A program made the position numbers and the translations under genes. Shown piece after piece: positions 1 to 14,203 of a stretch of 64,000 nucleotides of DNA. Source of the stretch: Dryomyza anilis (lineage: Eukaryota; Arthropoda; Insecta; Diptera; Dryomyzidae). Numbering within the stretch: the first letter of the stretch is position 1; each line of letters opens with the position of its first letter. The DNA is taken from contig OX638133.1 of assembly GCA_951804985.1 (NCBI GenBank), positions 13,536,501 through 13,600,500 of the forward strand. The letters are read 5' to 3'. The notes beneath the pieces were generated by a model. It was given only the letters and a program-made list of their open reading frames with translations, did no database searches and was not told where the DNA came from.

Positions 1-3000
1 TGACCCCTCTACGACGCTCCGTTTAGAAGTTATGAAGGTTTTAAGAAAGTAAAAGAAAATTCAGATTGTAGACTTGATTTCTTTGGTCTCTATTTATCGA
101 TTTGACCCCTCTACGACGCTCCGTTTAGAAGTTATGAAGGTTTTAAGAAAGCGAAGGAAAATTCAGATTGAATACTTGATTTCTTTGGTCTCTATTTATC
201 GATTAAAATAATTTAAACGACAAATTAACTCTATAAACCCTAGCTATACATGTGCCAACTTTGACCCCTCTACGACGCTCCGTTTAGAAGTTATGAAGGT
301 TTTAAGAAAGTGAAAGAAAATTCGGTTTGAAGACTTTATTTCTCTGGTCTCCATTTATCGATTAAAATAATTTAAACGGCAAATTAACTCTATAGAATCC
401 AGCTATAAATGTTCCAACTTTGACCCCTCTACGACGCTCCGTTTAGAAGTTATGAAGGTTTTAAGAAAGTGAAAGAAAATTCAGATTGAATACTTGATTT
501 CTTTGGTCTCTATTTATCGATTAAAATAATTCAAACGACAAATTAACTATATAAACCCTAGCTATACATGTGCCAACTTTGACCCCTCTACGACGCTCCG
601 TTTAGAAGTTATGAAGGTTTTAAGAAAGTGAAAGAAAATTCAGATTGAAGACTTGATTTCTCTGGTCTCCATTTATCGATTAAAATAATTTAAACGGCAA
701 ATTAACTCTATAAACCCTATGTGCCAACTTTGACCCCTCTACGACGCTCCGTTTAGAAGTTAAGAAGGTTTTAAGAAAGTGAAGGAAAATTCAGATTGAA
801 TACTTGATTTCTTTGGTCTCTATTTATCGATTAAAATAATTCAAACGACAAATTAACTCTATAAACCCTAGCTATACATGTGCCAACTTTGACCCCTCTA
901 CGACGCTCCGTTTAGAAGTTATGAAGGTTTTAAGAAAGTGAAAGAAAATTCAGATTGAAGACTTGATTTCTCTGGTCTCCATTTATCGATTAAAATAATT
1001 TAAACGGCAAATTAACTCTATAAACCCTATGTGCCAACTTTGACCCCTCTACGACGCTCCGTTTAGAAGTTAAGAAGGTTTTAAGAAAGCGAAGGAAAAT
1101 TCAGATTGAATACTTGATTTCTTTGGTCTCTATTTATCGATTAAAATAATTCAAACGACAAATTAACTCTATAAACCCTAGCTATACATGTGCCAACTTT
1201 GACCCCTCTACGACGCTCCGTTTAGAAGTTATGAAGGTTTTCAGAAAGTGAAAGAAAATTCGGTTTGAAGACTTTATTTCTCTGGTCTCCATTTATCGAT
1301 TAAAATAATTTAAACGGCAAATTAACTCTATAGAATCCAGCTATATATGTTCCAACTTTGACCCCTCTACGACGCTCCGTTTAGAAGTTATGAAGGTTTT
1401 AAGAAAGTGAAAGAAAATTCAGATTGAATACTTGATTTCTTTGGTCTCTATTTATCGATTAAAATAATTCAAACGACAAATTAACTATATAAACCCTAGC
1501 TATACATGTGCCAACTTTGACCCCTCTACGACGCTCCGTTTAGAAGTTATGAAGGTTTTAAGAAAGTAAAAGAAAATTCAGATTGAAGACTTGATTTCTT
1601 TGGTCTCTATTTATCGATTTGACCCCTCTACGACGCTCCGTTTAGAAGTTATGAAGGTTTTAAGAAAGCGAAGGAAAATTCAGATTGAATACTTGATTTC
1701 TTTGGTCTCTATTTATCGATTAAAATAATTTAAACGACAAATTAACTCTATAAAGTTTGACCCCTCTACGACGCTCCGTTTAGAAGTTATGAAGGTTTTA
1801 AGAAAGTGAAAGAAAATTTGGTTTGAAGACTTTATTTCTCTGGTCTCCATTTATCGATTAAAATAATTTAAACGGCAAATTAACTCTATAGAATCCAGCT
1901 ATCAATGTTCCAACTTTGACCCCTCTACGACGCTCCGTTTAGAAGTTATGAAGGTTTTAAGAAAGTAAAAGAAAATTCAGATTGAAGACTTGATTTCTTT
2001 GGTCTCCATTTATCGATTAAAATAATTTAAACGGCAAATTAACTCTATAGAATCCAGCTATCAATGTGCCAACTTTGACCCCTCTACGACGCTCCGTTTA
2101 GAAGTTAAGAAGGTTTTAAGAAAGTGAAGGAAAATTCAGATTGAAGTCTTGATTTCTTTGGTCTCTATTTATCGATTAAAATAATTCAAACGACAAATTA
2201 ACTATATAAACCCTAGCTATACATGTGCCAACTTTGACCCCTCTACGACGCTCCGTTTAGAAGTTATGAAGGTTTTAAGAAAGTAAAAGAAAATTCAGAT
2301 TGAAGACTTGATTTCTCTGGTCTCCATTTATCGAGTAAAATAATTTAAACGGCAAATTAACTCTATAAACCCTATGTGCGAACTTTGACACCTCTACGAC
2401 GCTCCGTTTAGAAGTTAAGAAGGTTTTAAGAAAGTGAAGGAAAATTCAGATTGAATACTTGATTTCTTTGGTCTCCATTTATCGATTAAAATAATTCAAA
2501 CGACAAATTAACTTTATAAACCCTAGCTATACATGTGCCAACTTTGACCCCTCTACGACGCTCCGTTTAGAAGTTATGAAGGTTTTAAGAAAGTGAAAGA
2601 AAATTCAGATTGAAAACTTGATTTCTTTGGTCTCTATTTATCGATTAAAATAATTCAAACGACAAATTAACTCTATAAACCCTAGCTATACATGTGCCAA
2701 CTTTGACCCCTCTACGACGCTCCGTTTAGAAGTTATGAAGGTTTTAAGAAAGTGAAAGAAAATTCAGATTGAATACTTGATTTCTTTGGTCTCTATTTAT
2801 CGATAAAATTAATTCAATCGGCAAATTAACTCTATAAACACTAGCTATAAATGTGCCAACTTTGACCCCTCTACGACGCTCCGTTTAGAAGTTATGAAGG
2901 TTTTAAGAAAGTGAAAGAAAATTCAGATTGAAGACTTGATTTCTTTGGTCTCTATTTATCGATTAAAATAATTCAAACGACAAATTAACTCTATAAACCC

Positions 3001-6000
3001 TATGTGCCAACTTTGACCCCTCTACGACGCTCCGTTTAGAAGTTATGAAGGTTTTAAGAAAGTGAAAGAAAATTCAGATTGAAGACTTGATTTCTTTGGT
3101 CTCTATTTATCGATTAAAATAATTCAAACGACAAATTAACTCTATAAACCCTATGTGCCAACTTTGACCCCTCTACGACGCTCCGTTTAGAAGTTATGAA
3201 GGTTTTAAGAAAGTGAAAGAAAATTCAGATTGAAGACTTGATTTCTTTGGTCTCCATTTATCGATTAAAATAATTCAAACGACAAATTAACTCTATAAAC
3301 CCTAGCTATACATGTGCCAACTTTGACCCCTCTACGACGCTCCGTTTAGAAGTTATGAAGGTTTTAAGAAAGTGAAAGAAAATTGAGATTGAAGACTTGA
3401 TTTCTCTGGTCTCCATTTATCGATTAAAATAGTTTAATCGGCAAATAAACTCTATAGAATCCAGCTATAAATGTGCCAACTTTGACCCCTCTACGACGCT
3501 CCGTTTAGAAGTTATGAAGGTTTTAAGAAAGTGAAAGAAAATTCAGATTGAAGACTTGATTTCTTTGGTCTCTATTTATCGATTAAAATAATTCAATCGA
3601 CAAATTAACTCTATAAACCCTAGCTATACATGTGCCAACTTTGACCCCTCTACGACGCTCCGTTTAGAAGTTATGAAGGTTTTAAGAAAGTGAAAGAAAA
3701 TTCAGATTGAAGACTTGATTTCTCTGGTCTCCATTTATCGATTAAAATAGTTTAATCGGCAAATAAACTCTATAGAATCCAGCTATAAATGTGCCAACTT
3801 TGACCCCTCTACGACGCTCCGTTTAGAAGTTATGAAGGTTTTAAGAAAGTGAAAGAAAATTCAGATTGAAGACTTGATTTCTTTGGTCTCTATTTATCGA
3901 TTAAAATAATTTAAACGGCAAATTAACTCTATAGATTCCAGCTATAAATGTGCCAACTTTGACCCCTCTACGACGCTCCGTTTAGAAGTTATGAAGGTTT
4001 TAAGAAAGTGAAAGAAAATTCAGATTGAAGACTTGATTTCTTTGGTCTCTATTTATCGATTAAAATAATTCAATAGACAAATTAACTCTATAAACCCTAG
4101 CTATACATGTGCCAACTTTGACCCCTCTACGACGCTCCGTTTAGAAGTTATGAAGGTTTTAAGAAAGTGAAAGAAAATTCAGATTGAAGACTTGATTTCT
4201 CTGGTCTCCATTTATCGATTAAAATAGTTTAATCGGCAAATAAACTCTATAGAATCCAGCTATAAATGTGCCAACTTTGACCCCTTTACGACGCTCCGTT
4301 TAGAAGTTATGAAGGTTTTAAGAAAGTGAAAGAAAATTCAGATTGAAGACTTGATTTCTTTGGTCTCTATTTATCGATTAAAATAATTCAAACGACAAAT
4401 TAACTCTATAAACCCTAGCTATACATGTGCCAACTTTGACCCCTCTACGACGCTCCGTTTAGAAGTTATGAAGGTTTTAAGAAAGTGAAAGAAAATACAG
4501 ATTGAAGACTTGATTTCTTTGGTCTCTATTTATCGATTAAAATAATTTAAACGGCAAATTAACTCTATAGATTCCAGCCATAAATGTGCCAACTTTGACC
4601 CCTCTACGACGCTCCGTTTAGAAGTTATGAAGGTTTTAAGAAAGTGAAAGAAAATTCAGATTGAATACTTGATTTCTTTGGTCTCTATTTATCGATTAAA
4701 TTAATTCAATCGGCAAATTAACTCTATAAACACTAGCTATACATGTGCCAACTTTGACCCCTCTACGACGCTCCGTTTAGAAGTTATGAAGGTTTTAAGA
4801 AAGTGAAAGAAAATTCAGATTGAAGACTTGATTTCTCTGGTCTCCATTTATCGATTAAAATAGTATAATCGGCAAATAAACTCTATAGCATCCAGCTATA
4901 AATGTGCCAACTTTGACCCCTCTACGACGCTCCGTTTAGAAGTTATGAAGGTTTTAAGAAAGTGAAAGAAAATTCAGATTGAAGACTTGATTTATTTGGT
5001 CTCTATTTATCGATTAAAATAATTCAATCGACAAATTAACTCTATAAACCCTAGCTATACATGTGCCAACTTTGACCCTTCTACGACGCTCCGTTTAGAA
5101 GTTATGAAGGTTTTAAGAAAGTGAAAGAAAATTCAGATTGAAGACTTGATTTCTTTGGTCTCTATTTATCGATTAAAATAATTCAAACGACAAATTAACT
5201 CTATAAACCCTATGTGCCAACTTTGACCCCTCTACGACGCTCCGTTTAGAAGTTATGAAGGTTTTAAGAAAGTGAAAGAAAATTCAGATTGAAGACTTGA
5301 TTTCTTTGGTCTCTATTTATCGATTAAAATAATTCAAACGACAAATTAACTCTATAAACCCTATGTGCCAACTTTGACCCCTCTACGACGCTCCGTTTAG
5401 AAGTTATGAAGGTTTTTAGAAAGTGAAAGAAAATTCAGATTGAAGACTTGATTTCTTTGGTCTCCATTTATCGATTAAAATAATTCAAACGACAAATTAA
5501 CTCTATAAACCCTAGCTATACATGTGCCAACTTTGACCCCTCTACGACGCTCCGTTTAGAAGTTATGAAGGTTTTAAGAAAGTGAAAGAAAATTCAGATT
5601 GAAGACGTGATTTCTTTGGTCTCTATTTATCGATTAAAATAATTCAAACGACAAATTAACTCTATAAACCCTAGCTATACATGTGCCAACTTTGACCCCT
5701 CTACGACGCTCCGTTTAGAAGTTATGAAGGTTTTAAGAAAGTGAAAGAAAATTGAGATTGAAGACTTGATTTCTCTGGTCTCCATTTATCGATTAAAATA
5801 GTTTAATCGGCAAATAAACTCTATAGAATCCAGCTATAAATGTGCCAACTTTGACCCCTCTACGACGCTCCGTTTAGAAGTTATGAAGGTTTTAAGAAAG
5901 TGAAAGAAAATTCAGATTGAAGACTTGATTTCTTTGGTCTCTATTTATCGATTAAAATAATTCAATCGACAAATTAACTCTATAAACCCTAGCTATACAT

Positions 6001-7894
6001 GTGCCAACTTTGACCCCTCTACGACGCTCCGTTTAGAAGTTATGAAGGTTTTAAGAAAGTGAAAGAAAATTCAGATTGAAGACTTGATTTCTCTGGTCTC
6101 CATTTATCGATTAAAATAGTTTAATCGGCAAATAAACTCTATAGAATCCAGCTATAAATGTGCCAACTTTGACCCCTCTACGACGCTCCGTTTAGAAGTT
6201 ATGAAGGTTTTAAGAAAGTGAAAGAAAATTCAGATTGAAGACTTGATTTCTTTGGTCTCTATTTATCGATTAAAATAATTCAAACGACAAATTAACTCTA
6301 TAAACCCTAGCTATACATGTGCCAACTTTGACCCCTCTACGACGCTCCGTTTAGAAGTTATGAAGGTTTTAAGAAAGTGAAAGAAAATACAGATTGAAGA
6401 CTTGATTTCTTTGGTCTCTATTTATCGATTAAAATAATTTAAACGGCAAATTAACTCTATAGATTCCAGCCATAAATGTGCCAACTTTGACCCCTCTACG
6501 ACGCTCCGTTTAGAAGTTATGAAGGTTTTAAGAAAGTGAAAGAAAATTCAGATTGAAGACTTGATTTCTCTGGTCTCCATTTATCGATTAAAATAATTTA
6601 AACGGCAAATTAACTCTATAAACCCTATGTGCCAACTTTGACCCCTCTACGACGCTCCGTTTAGAAGTTAAGAAGGTTTTAAGAAAGTGAAGGAAAATTC
6701 AGATTGAAGTCTTGATTTCTTTGGTCTCTATTTATCGATTAAAATAATTCAAACGACAAATTAACTCTATAAACCCTAGCTATACATGTGCCAACTTTGA
6801 CCCCTCTACGACGCTCCGTTTAGAAGTTATGAAGGTTTTAAGAAAGTAAAAGAAAATTCAGATTGAAGACTTGATTTCTCTGGTCTCCATTTATCGAGTA
6901 AAATAATTTAAACGGCAAATTAACTCTATAAACCCTATGTGCGAACTTTGACACCTCTACGACGCTCCGTTTAGAAGTTAAGAAGGTTTTAAGAAAGTGA
7001 AGGAAAATTCAGATTGAATACTTGATTTCTTTGGTCTCCATTTATCGATTAAAATAATTCAAACGACAAATTAACTCTATTAACCCTAGCTATACATGTG
7101 CCAACTTTGACCCCTCTACGACGCTCCGTTTAGAAGTTATGAAGGTTTTAAGAAAGTGAAAGAAAATTCAGATTGAAAACTTGATTTCTTTGGTCTCTAT
7201 TTATCGATTAAAATAATTCAAACGACAAATTAACTCTATAAACCCTAGCTATACATGTGCCAACTTTGACCCCTCTACGACGCTCCGTTTAGAAGTTATG
7301 AAGGTTTTAAGAAAGTGAAAGAAAATTCAGATTGAATACTTGATTTCTTTGGTCTCTATTTATCGATTAAATTAATTCAATCGGCAAATTAACTCTATAA
7401 ACATTAGCTATACATGTGCCAACTTTGACCCCTCTACGACGCTCCGTTTAGAAGTTATGAAGGTTTTAAGAAAGTGAAAGAAAATTCAGATTGAAGACTT
7501 GATTTCTCTGGTCTCCATTTATCGATTAAAATAGTTTAATCGGCAAATAAACTCTATAGAATCCAGCTATAAATGTGCCAACTTTGACCCCTCTACGACG
7601 CTCCGTTTAGAAGTTATGAAGGTTTTAAGAAAGTGAAAGAAAGTTCAGATTGAAGACTTGATTTCTTTGGTCTCTATTTATCGATTAAAAAAATTCAATC
7701 GACAAATTAACTCTATAAACCCTAGCTATACATGTGCCAACTTTGACCCTTCTACGACGCTCCGTTTAGAAGTTATGAAGGTTTTAAGAAAGTGAAAGAA
7801 AATTCAGATTGAAGACTTGATTTCTTTGGTCTCTATTTATCGATTAAAATAATTCAAACGACAAATTAACTCTATAAACCCTATGTGCCAACTT
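1..7894. repeat. Satellite higher-order block A
   Basis: First copy of a multi-kilobase higher-order repeat. Private variants recur at fixed offsets in block B: the variant ATTGTAGAC at 65 recurs at 7,959 (offset 7,894), the truncated ~102-bp units recur with the same offset, TCGAGTAAAA at 2,331 recurs at 10,214 (offset 7,883, after an 11-bp deletion near 9,889), GAAGACGTGA at 5,601 recurs at 11,433 (offset 5,832) and ACATTAGCTA at 7,401 recurs at 13,710 (offset 6,309). The block also repeats itself: 2,331 matches 6,894 (offset 4,563) and AATTGAGATT at 3,381 matches 5,750 (offset 2,369). Offset changes are near multiples of the unit, as expected from unequal exchange. Confidence 0.85.
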
Positions 7895-10800
7895 TGACCC
7901 CTCTACGACGCTCCGTTTAGAAGTTATGAAGGTTTTAAGAAAGTAAAAGAAAATTCAGATTGTAGACTTGATTTCTTTGGTCTCTATTTATCGATTTGAC
8001 CCCTCTACGACGCTCCGTTTAGAAGTTATGAAGGTTTTAAGAAAGCGAAGGAAAATTCAGATTGAATACTTGATTTCTTTGGTCTCTATTTATCGATTAA
8101 AATAATTTAAACGACAAATTAACTCTATAAACCCTAGCTATACATGTGCCAACTTTGACCCCTCTACGACGCTCCGTTTAGAAGTTATGAAGGTTTTAAG
8201 AAAGTGAAAGAAAATTCGGTTTGAAGACTTTATTTCTCTGGTCTCCATTTATCGATTAAAATAATTTAAACGGCAAATTAACTCTATAGAATCCAGCTAT
8301 AAATGTTCCAACTTTGACCCCTCTACGACGCTCCGTTTAGAAGTTATGAAGGTTTTAAGAAAGTGAAAGAAAATTCAGATTGAATACTTGATTTCTTTGG
8401 TCTCTATTTATCGATTAAAATAATTCAAACGACAAATTAACTATATAAACCCTAGCTATACATGTGCCAACTTTGACCCCTCTACGACGCTCCGTTTAGA
8501 AGTTATGAAGGTTTTAAGAAAGTGAAAGAAAATTCAGATTGAAGACTTGATTTCTCTGGTCTCCATTTATCGATTAAAATAATTTAAACGGCAAATTAAC
8601 TCTATAAACCCTATGTGCCAACTTTGACCCCTCTACGACGCTCCGTTTAGAAGTTAAGAAGGTTTTAAGAAAGTGAAGGAAAATTCAGATTGAATACTTG
8701 ATTTCTTTGGTCTCTATTTATCGATTAAAATAATTCAAACGACAAATTAACTCTATAAACCCTAGCTATACATGTGCCAACTTTGACCCCTCTACGACGC
8801 TCCGTTTAGAAGTTATGAAGGTTTTAAGAAAGTGAAAGAAAATTCAGATTGAAGACTTGATTTCTCTGGTCTCCATTTATCGATTAAAATAATTTAAACG
8901 GCAAATTAACTCTATAAAACCTATGTGCCAACTTTGACCCCTCTACGACGCTCCGTTTAGAAGTTAAGAAGGTTTTAAGAAAGCGAAGGAAAATTCAGAT
9001 TGAATACTTGATTTCTTTGGTCTCTATTTATCGATTAAAATAATTCAAACGACAAATTAACTCTATAAACCCTAGCTATACATGTGCCAACTTTGACCCC
9101 TCTACGACGCTCCGTTTAGAAGTTATGAAGGTTTTCAGAAAGTGAAAGAAAATTCGGTTTGAAGACTTTATTTCTCTGGTCTCCATTTATCGATTAAAAT
9201 AATTTAAACGGCAAATTAACTCTATAGAATCCAGCTATAAATGTTCCAACTTTGACCCCTCTACGACGCTCCGTTTAGAAGTTATGAAGGTTTTAAGAAA
9301 GTGAAAGAAAATTCAGATTGAATACTTGATTTCTTTGGTCTCTATTTATCGATTAAAATAATTCAAACGACAAATTAACTATATAAACCCTAGCTATACA
9401 TGTGCCAACTTTGACCCCTCTACGACGCTCCGTTTAGAAGTTATGAAGGTTTTAAGAAAGTAAAAGAAAATTCAGATTGAAGACTTGATTTCTTTGGTCT
9501 CTATTTATCGATTTGACCCCTCTACGACGCTCCGTTTAGAAGTTATGAAGGTTTTAAGAAAGCGAAGGAAAATTCAGATTGAATACTTGATTTCTTTGGT
9601 CTCTATTTATCGATTAAAATAATTTAAACGACAAATTAACTCTATAAAGTTTGACCCCTCTACGACGCTCCGTTTAGAAGTTATGAAGGTTTTAAGAAAG
9701 TGAAAGAAAATTTGGTTTGAAGACTTTATTTCTCTGGTCTCCATTTATCGATTAAAATAATTTAAACGGCAAATTAACTCTATAGAATCCAGCTATCAAT
9801 GTTCCAACTTTGACCCCTCTACGACGCTCCGTTTAGAAGTTATGAAGGTTTTAAGAAAGTAAAAGAAAATTCAGATTGAAGACTTGATTTCTTTATCGAT
9901 TAAAATAATTTAAACGGCAAATTAACTCTATAGAATCCAGCTATCAATGTGCCAACTTTGACCCCTCTACGACGCTCCGTTTAGAAGTTAAGAAGGTTTT
10001 AAGAAAGTGAAGGAAAATTCAGATTGAAGTCTTGATTTCTTTGGTCTCTATTTATCGATTAAAATAATTCAAACGACAAATTAACTATATAAACCCTAGC
10101 TATACATGTGCCAACTTTGACCCCTCTACGACGCTCCGTTTAGAAGTTATGAAGGTTTTAAGAAAGTAAAAGAAAATTCAGATTGAAGACTTGATTTCTC
10201 TGGTCTCCATTTATCGAGTAAAATAATTTAAACGGCAAATTAACTCTATAAACCCTATGTGCGAACTTTGACACCTCTACGACGCTCCGTTTAGAAGTTA
10301 AGAAGGTTTTAAGAAAGTGAAGGAAAATTCAGATTGAATACTTGATTTCTTTGGTCTCCATTTATCGATTAAAATAATTCAAACGACAAATTAACTTTAT
10401 AAACCCTAGCTATACATGTGCCAACTTTGACCCCTCTACGACGCTCCGTTTAGAAGTTATGAAGGTTTTAAGAAAGTGAAAGAAAATTCAGATTGAAAAC
10501 TTGATTTCTTTGGTCTCTATTTATCGATTAAAATAATTCAAACGACAAATTAACTCTATAAACCCTAGCTATACATGTGCCAACTTTGACCCCTCTACGA
10601 CGCTCCGTTTAGAAGTTATGAAGGTTTTAAGAAAGTGAAAGAAAATTCAGATTGAATACTTGATTTCTTTGGTCTCTATTTATCGATTAAATTAATTCAA
10701 TCGGCAAATTAACTCTATAAACACTAGCTATACATGTGCCAACTTTGACCCCTCTACGACGCTCCGTTTAGAAGTTATGAAGGTTTTAAGAAAGTGAAAG

Positions 10801-13800
10801 AAAATTCAGATTGAAGACTTGATTTCTCTGGTCTCCATTTATCGATTAAAATAGTTTAATCGGCAAATAAACTCTATAGAATCCAGCTATAAATGTGCCA
10901 ACTTTGACCCCTCTACGACGCTCCGTTTAGAAGTTATGAAGGTTTTAAGAAAGTGAAAGAAAATTCAGATTGAAGACTTGATTTCTTTGGTCTCTATTTA
11001 TCGATTAAAATAATTCAAACGACAAATTAACTCTATAAACCCTATGTGCCAACTTTGACCCCTCTACGACGCTCCGTTTAGAAGTTATGAAGGTTTTAAG
11101 AAAGTGAAAGAAAATTCAGATTGAAGACTTGATTTCTTTGGTCTCTATTTATCGATTAAAATAATTCAAACGACAAATTAACTCTATAAACCCTATGTGC
11201 CAACTTTGACCCCTCTACGACGCTCCGTTTAGAAGTTATGAAGGTTTTAAGAAAGTGAAAGAAAATTCAGATTGAAGACTTGATTTCTTTGGTCTCCATT
11301 TATCGATTAAAATAATTCAAACGACAAATTAACTCTATAAACCCTAGCTATACATGTGCCAACTTTGACCCCTCTACGACGCTCCGTTTAGAAGTTATGA
11401 AGGTTTTAAGAAAGTGAAAGAAAATTCAGATTGAAGACGTGATTTCTTTGGTCTCTATTTATCGATTAAAATAATTCAAACGACAAATTAACTCTATAAA
11501 CCCTAGCTATACATGTGCCAACTTTGACCCCTCTACGACGCTCCGTTTAGAAGTTATGAAGGTTTTAAGAAAGTGAAAGAAAATTGAGATTGAAGACTTG
11601 ATTTCTCTGGTCTCCATTTATCGATTAAAATAGTTTAATCGGCAAATAAACTCTATAGAATCCAGCTATAAATGTGCCAACTTTGACCCCTCTACGACGC
11701 TCCGTTTAGAAGTTATGAAGGTTTTAAGAAAGTGAAAGAAAATTCAGATTGAAGACTTGATTTCTTTGGTCTCTATTTATCGATTAAAATAATTCAATCG
11801 ACAAATTAACTCTATAAACCCTAGCTATACATGTGCCAACTTTGACCCCTCTACGACGCTCCGTTTAGAAGTTATGAAGGTTTTAAGAAAGTGAAAGAAA
11901 ATTCAGATTGAAGACTTGATTTCTCTGGTCTCCATTTATCGATTAAAATAGTTTAATCGGCAAATAAACTCTATAGAATCCAGCTATAAATGTGCCAACT
12001 TTGACCCCTCTACGACGCTCCGTTTAGAAGTTATGAAGGTTTTAAGAAAGTGAAAGAAAATTCAGATTGAAGACTTGATTTCTTTGGTCTTTATTTATCG
12101 ATTAAAATAATTTAAACGGCAAATTAACTCTATAGATTCCAGCTATAAATGTGCCAACTTTGACCCCTCTACGACGCTCCGTTTAGAAGTTATGAAGGTT
12201 TTAAGAAAGTGAAAGAAAATTCAGATTGAAGACTTGATTTCTTTGGTCTCTATTTATCGATTAAAATAATTCAATCGACAAATTAACTCTATAAACCCTA
12301 GCTATACATTTGCCAACTTTGACCCCTCTACGACGCTCCGTTTAGAAGTTATGAAGGTTTTAAGAAAGTGAAAGAAAATTCAGATTGAAGACTTGATTTC
12401 TCTGGTCTCCATTTATCGATTAAAATAGTTTAATCGGCAAATAAACTCTATAGAATCCAGCTATAAATGTGCCAACTTTGACCCCTCTACGACGCTCCGT
12501 TTAGAAGTTATGAAGGTTTTAAGAAAGTGAAAGAAAATTCAGATTGAAGACTTGATTTCTTTGGTCTCTATTTATCGATTAAAATAATTCAAACGACAAA
12601 TTAACTCTATAAACCCTAGCTATACATGTGCCAACTTTGACCCCTCTACGACGCTCCGTTTAGAAGTTATGAAGGTTTTAAGAAAGTGAAAGAAAATACA
12701 GATTGAAGACTTGATTTCTTTGGTCTCTATTTATCGATTAAAATAATTTAAACGGCAAATTAACTCTATAGATTCCAGCCATAAATGTGCCAACTTTGAC
12801 CCCTCTACGACGCTCCGTTTAGAAGTTATGAAGGTTTTAAGAAAGTGAAAGAAAATTCAGATTGAAGACTTGATTTCTCTGGTCTCCATTTATCGATTAA
12901 AATAATTTAAACGGCAAATTAACTCTATAAACCCTATGTGCCAACTTTGACCCCTCTACGACGCTCCGTTTAGAAGTTAAGAAGGTTTTAAGAAAGTGAA
13001 GGAAAATTCAGATTGAAGTCTTGATTTCTTTGGTCTCTATTTATCGATTAAAATAATTCAAACGACAAATTAACTCTATAAACCCTAGCTATACATGTGC
13101 CAACTTTGACCCCTCTACGACGCTCCGTTTAGAAGTTATGAAGGTTTTAAGAAAGTAAAAGAAAATTCAGATTGAAGACTTGATTTCTCTGGTCTCCATT
13201 TATCGAGTAAAATAATTTAAACGGCAAATTAACTCTATAAACCCTATGTGCGAACTTTGACACCTCTACGACGCTCCGTTTAGAAGTTAAGAAGGTTTTA
13301 AGAAAGTGAAGGAAAATTCAGATTGAATACTTGATTTCTTTGGTCTCCATTTATCGATTAAAATAATTCAAACGACAAATTAACTCTATTAACCCTAGCT
13401 ATACATGTGCCAACTTTGACCCCTCTACGACGCTCCGTTTAGAAGTTATGAAGGTTTTAAGAAAGTGAAAGAAAATTCAGATTGAAAACTTGATTTCTTT
13501 GGTCTCTATTTATCGATTAAAATAATTCAAACGACAAATTAACTCTATAAACCCTAGCTATACATGTGCCAACTTTGACCCCTCTACGACGCTCCGTTTA
13601 GAAGTTATGAAGGTTTTAAGAAAGTGAAAGAAAATTCAGATTGAATACTTGATTTCTTTGGTCTCTATTTATCGATTAAATTAATTCAATCGGCAAATTA
13701 ACTCTATAAACATTAGCTATACATGTGCCAACTTTGACCCCTCTACGACGCTCCGTTTAGAAGTTATGAAGGTTTTAAGAAAGTGAAAGAAAATTCAGAT

Positions 13801-14203
13801 TGAAGACTTGATTTCTCTGGTCTCCATTTATCGATTAAAATAGTTTAATCGGCAAATAAACTCTATAGAATCCAGCTATAAATGTGCCAACTTTGACCCC
13901 TCTACGACGCTCCGTTTAGAAGTTATGAAGGTTTTAAGAAAGTGAAAGAAAGTTCAGATTGAAGACTTGATTTCTTTGGTCTCTATTTATCGATTAAAAT
14001 AATTCAATCGACAAATTAACTCTATAAACCCTAGCTATACATGTGCCAACTTTGACCCTTCTACGACGCTCCGTTTAGAAGTTATGAAGGTTTTAAGAAA
14101 GTGAAAGAAAATTCAGATTGAAGACTTGATTTCTTTGGTCTCTATTTATCGATTAAAATAATTCAAACGACAAATTAACTCTATAAACCCTATGTGCCAA
14201 CTT
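7895..14203. repeat. Satellite higher-order block B
   Basis: Second copy of the higher-order repeat. It starts with the same truncated-unit signature as position 1. Compared with block A it lacks about 2,051 bp (near 13 units) in the middle and then gains about 477 bp (exactly 3 x 159), deduced from the change of offset 7,883 to 5,832 to 6,309. Beyond about 14,203 the expected third round of the block-A signature does not appear. Confidence 0.8.
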
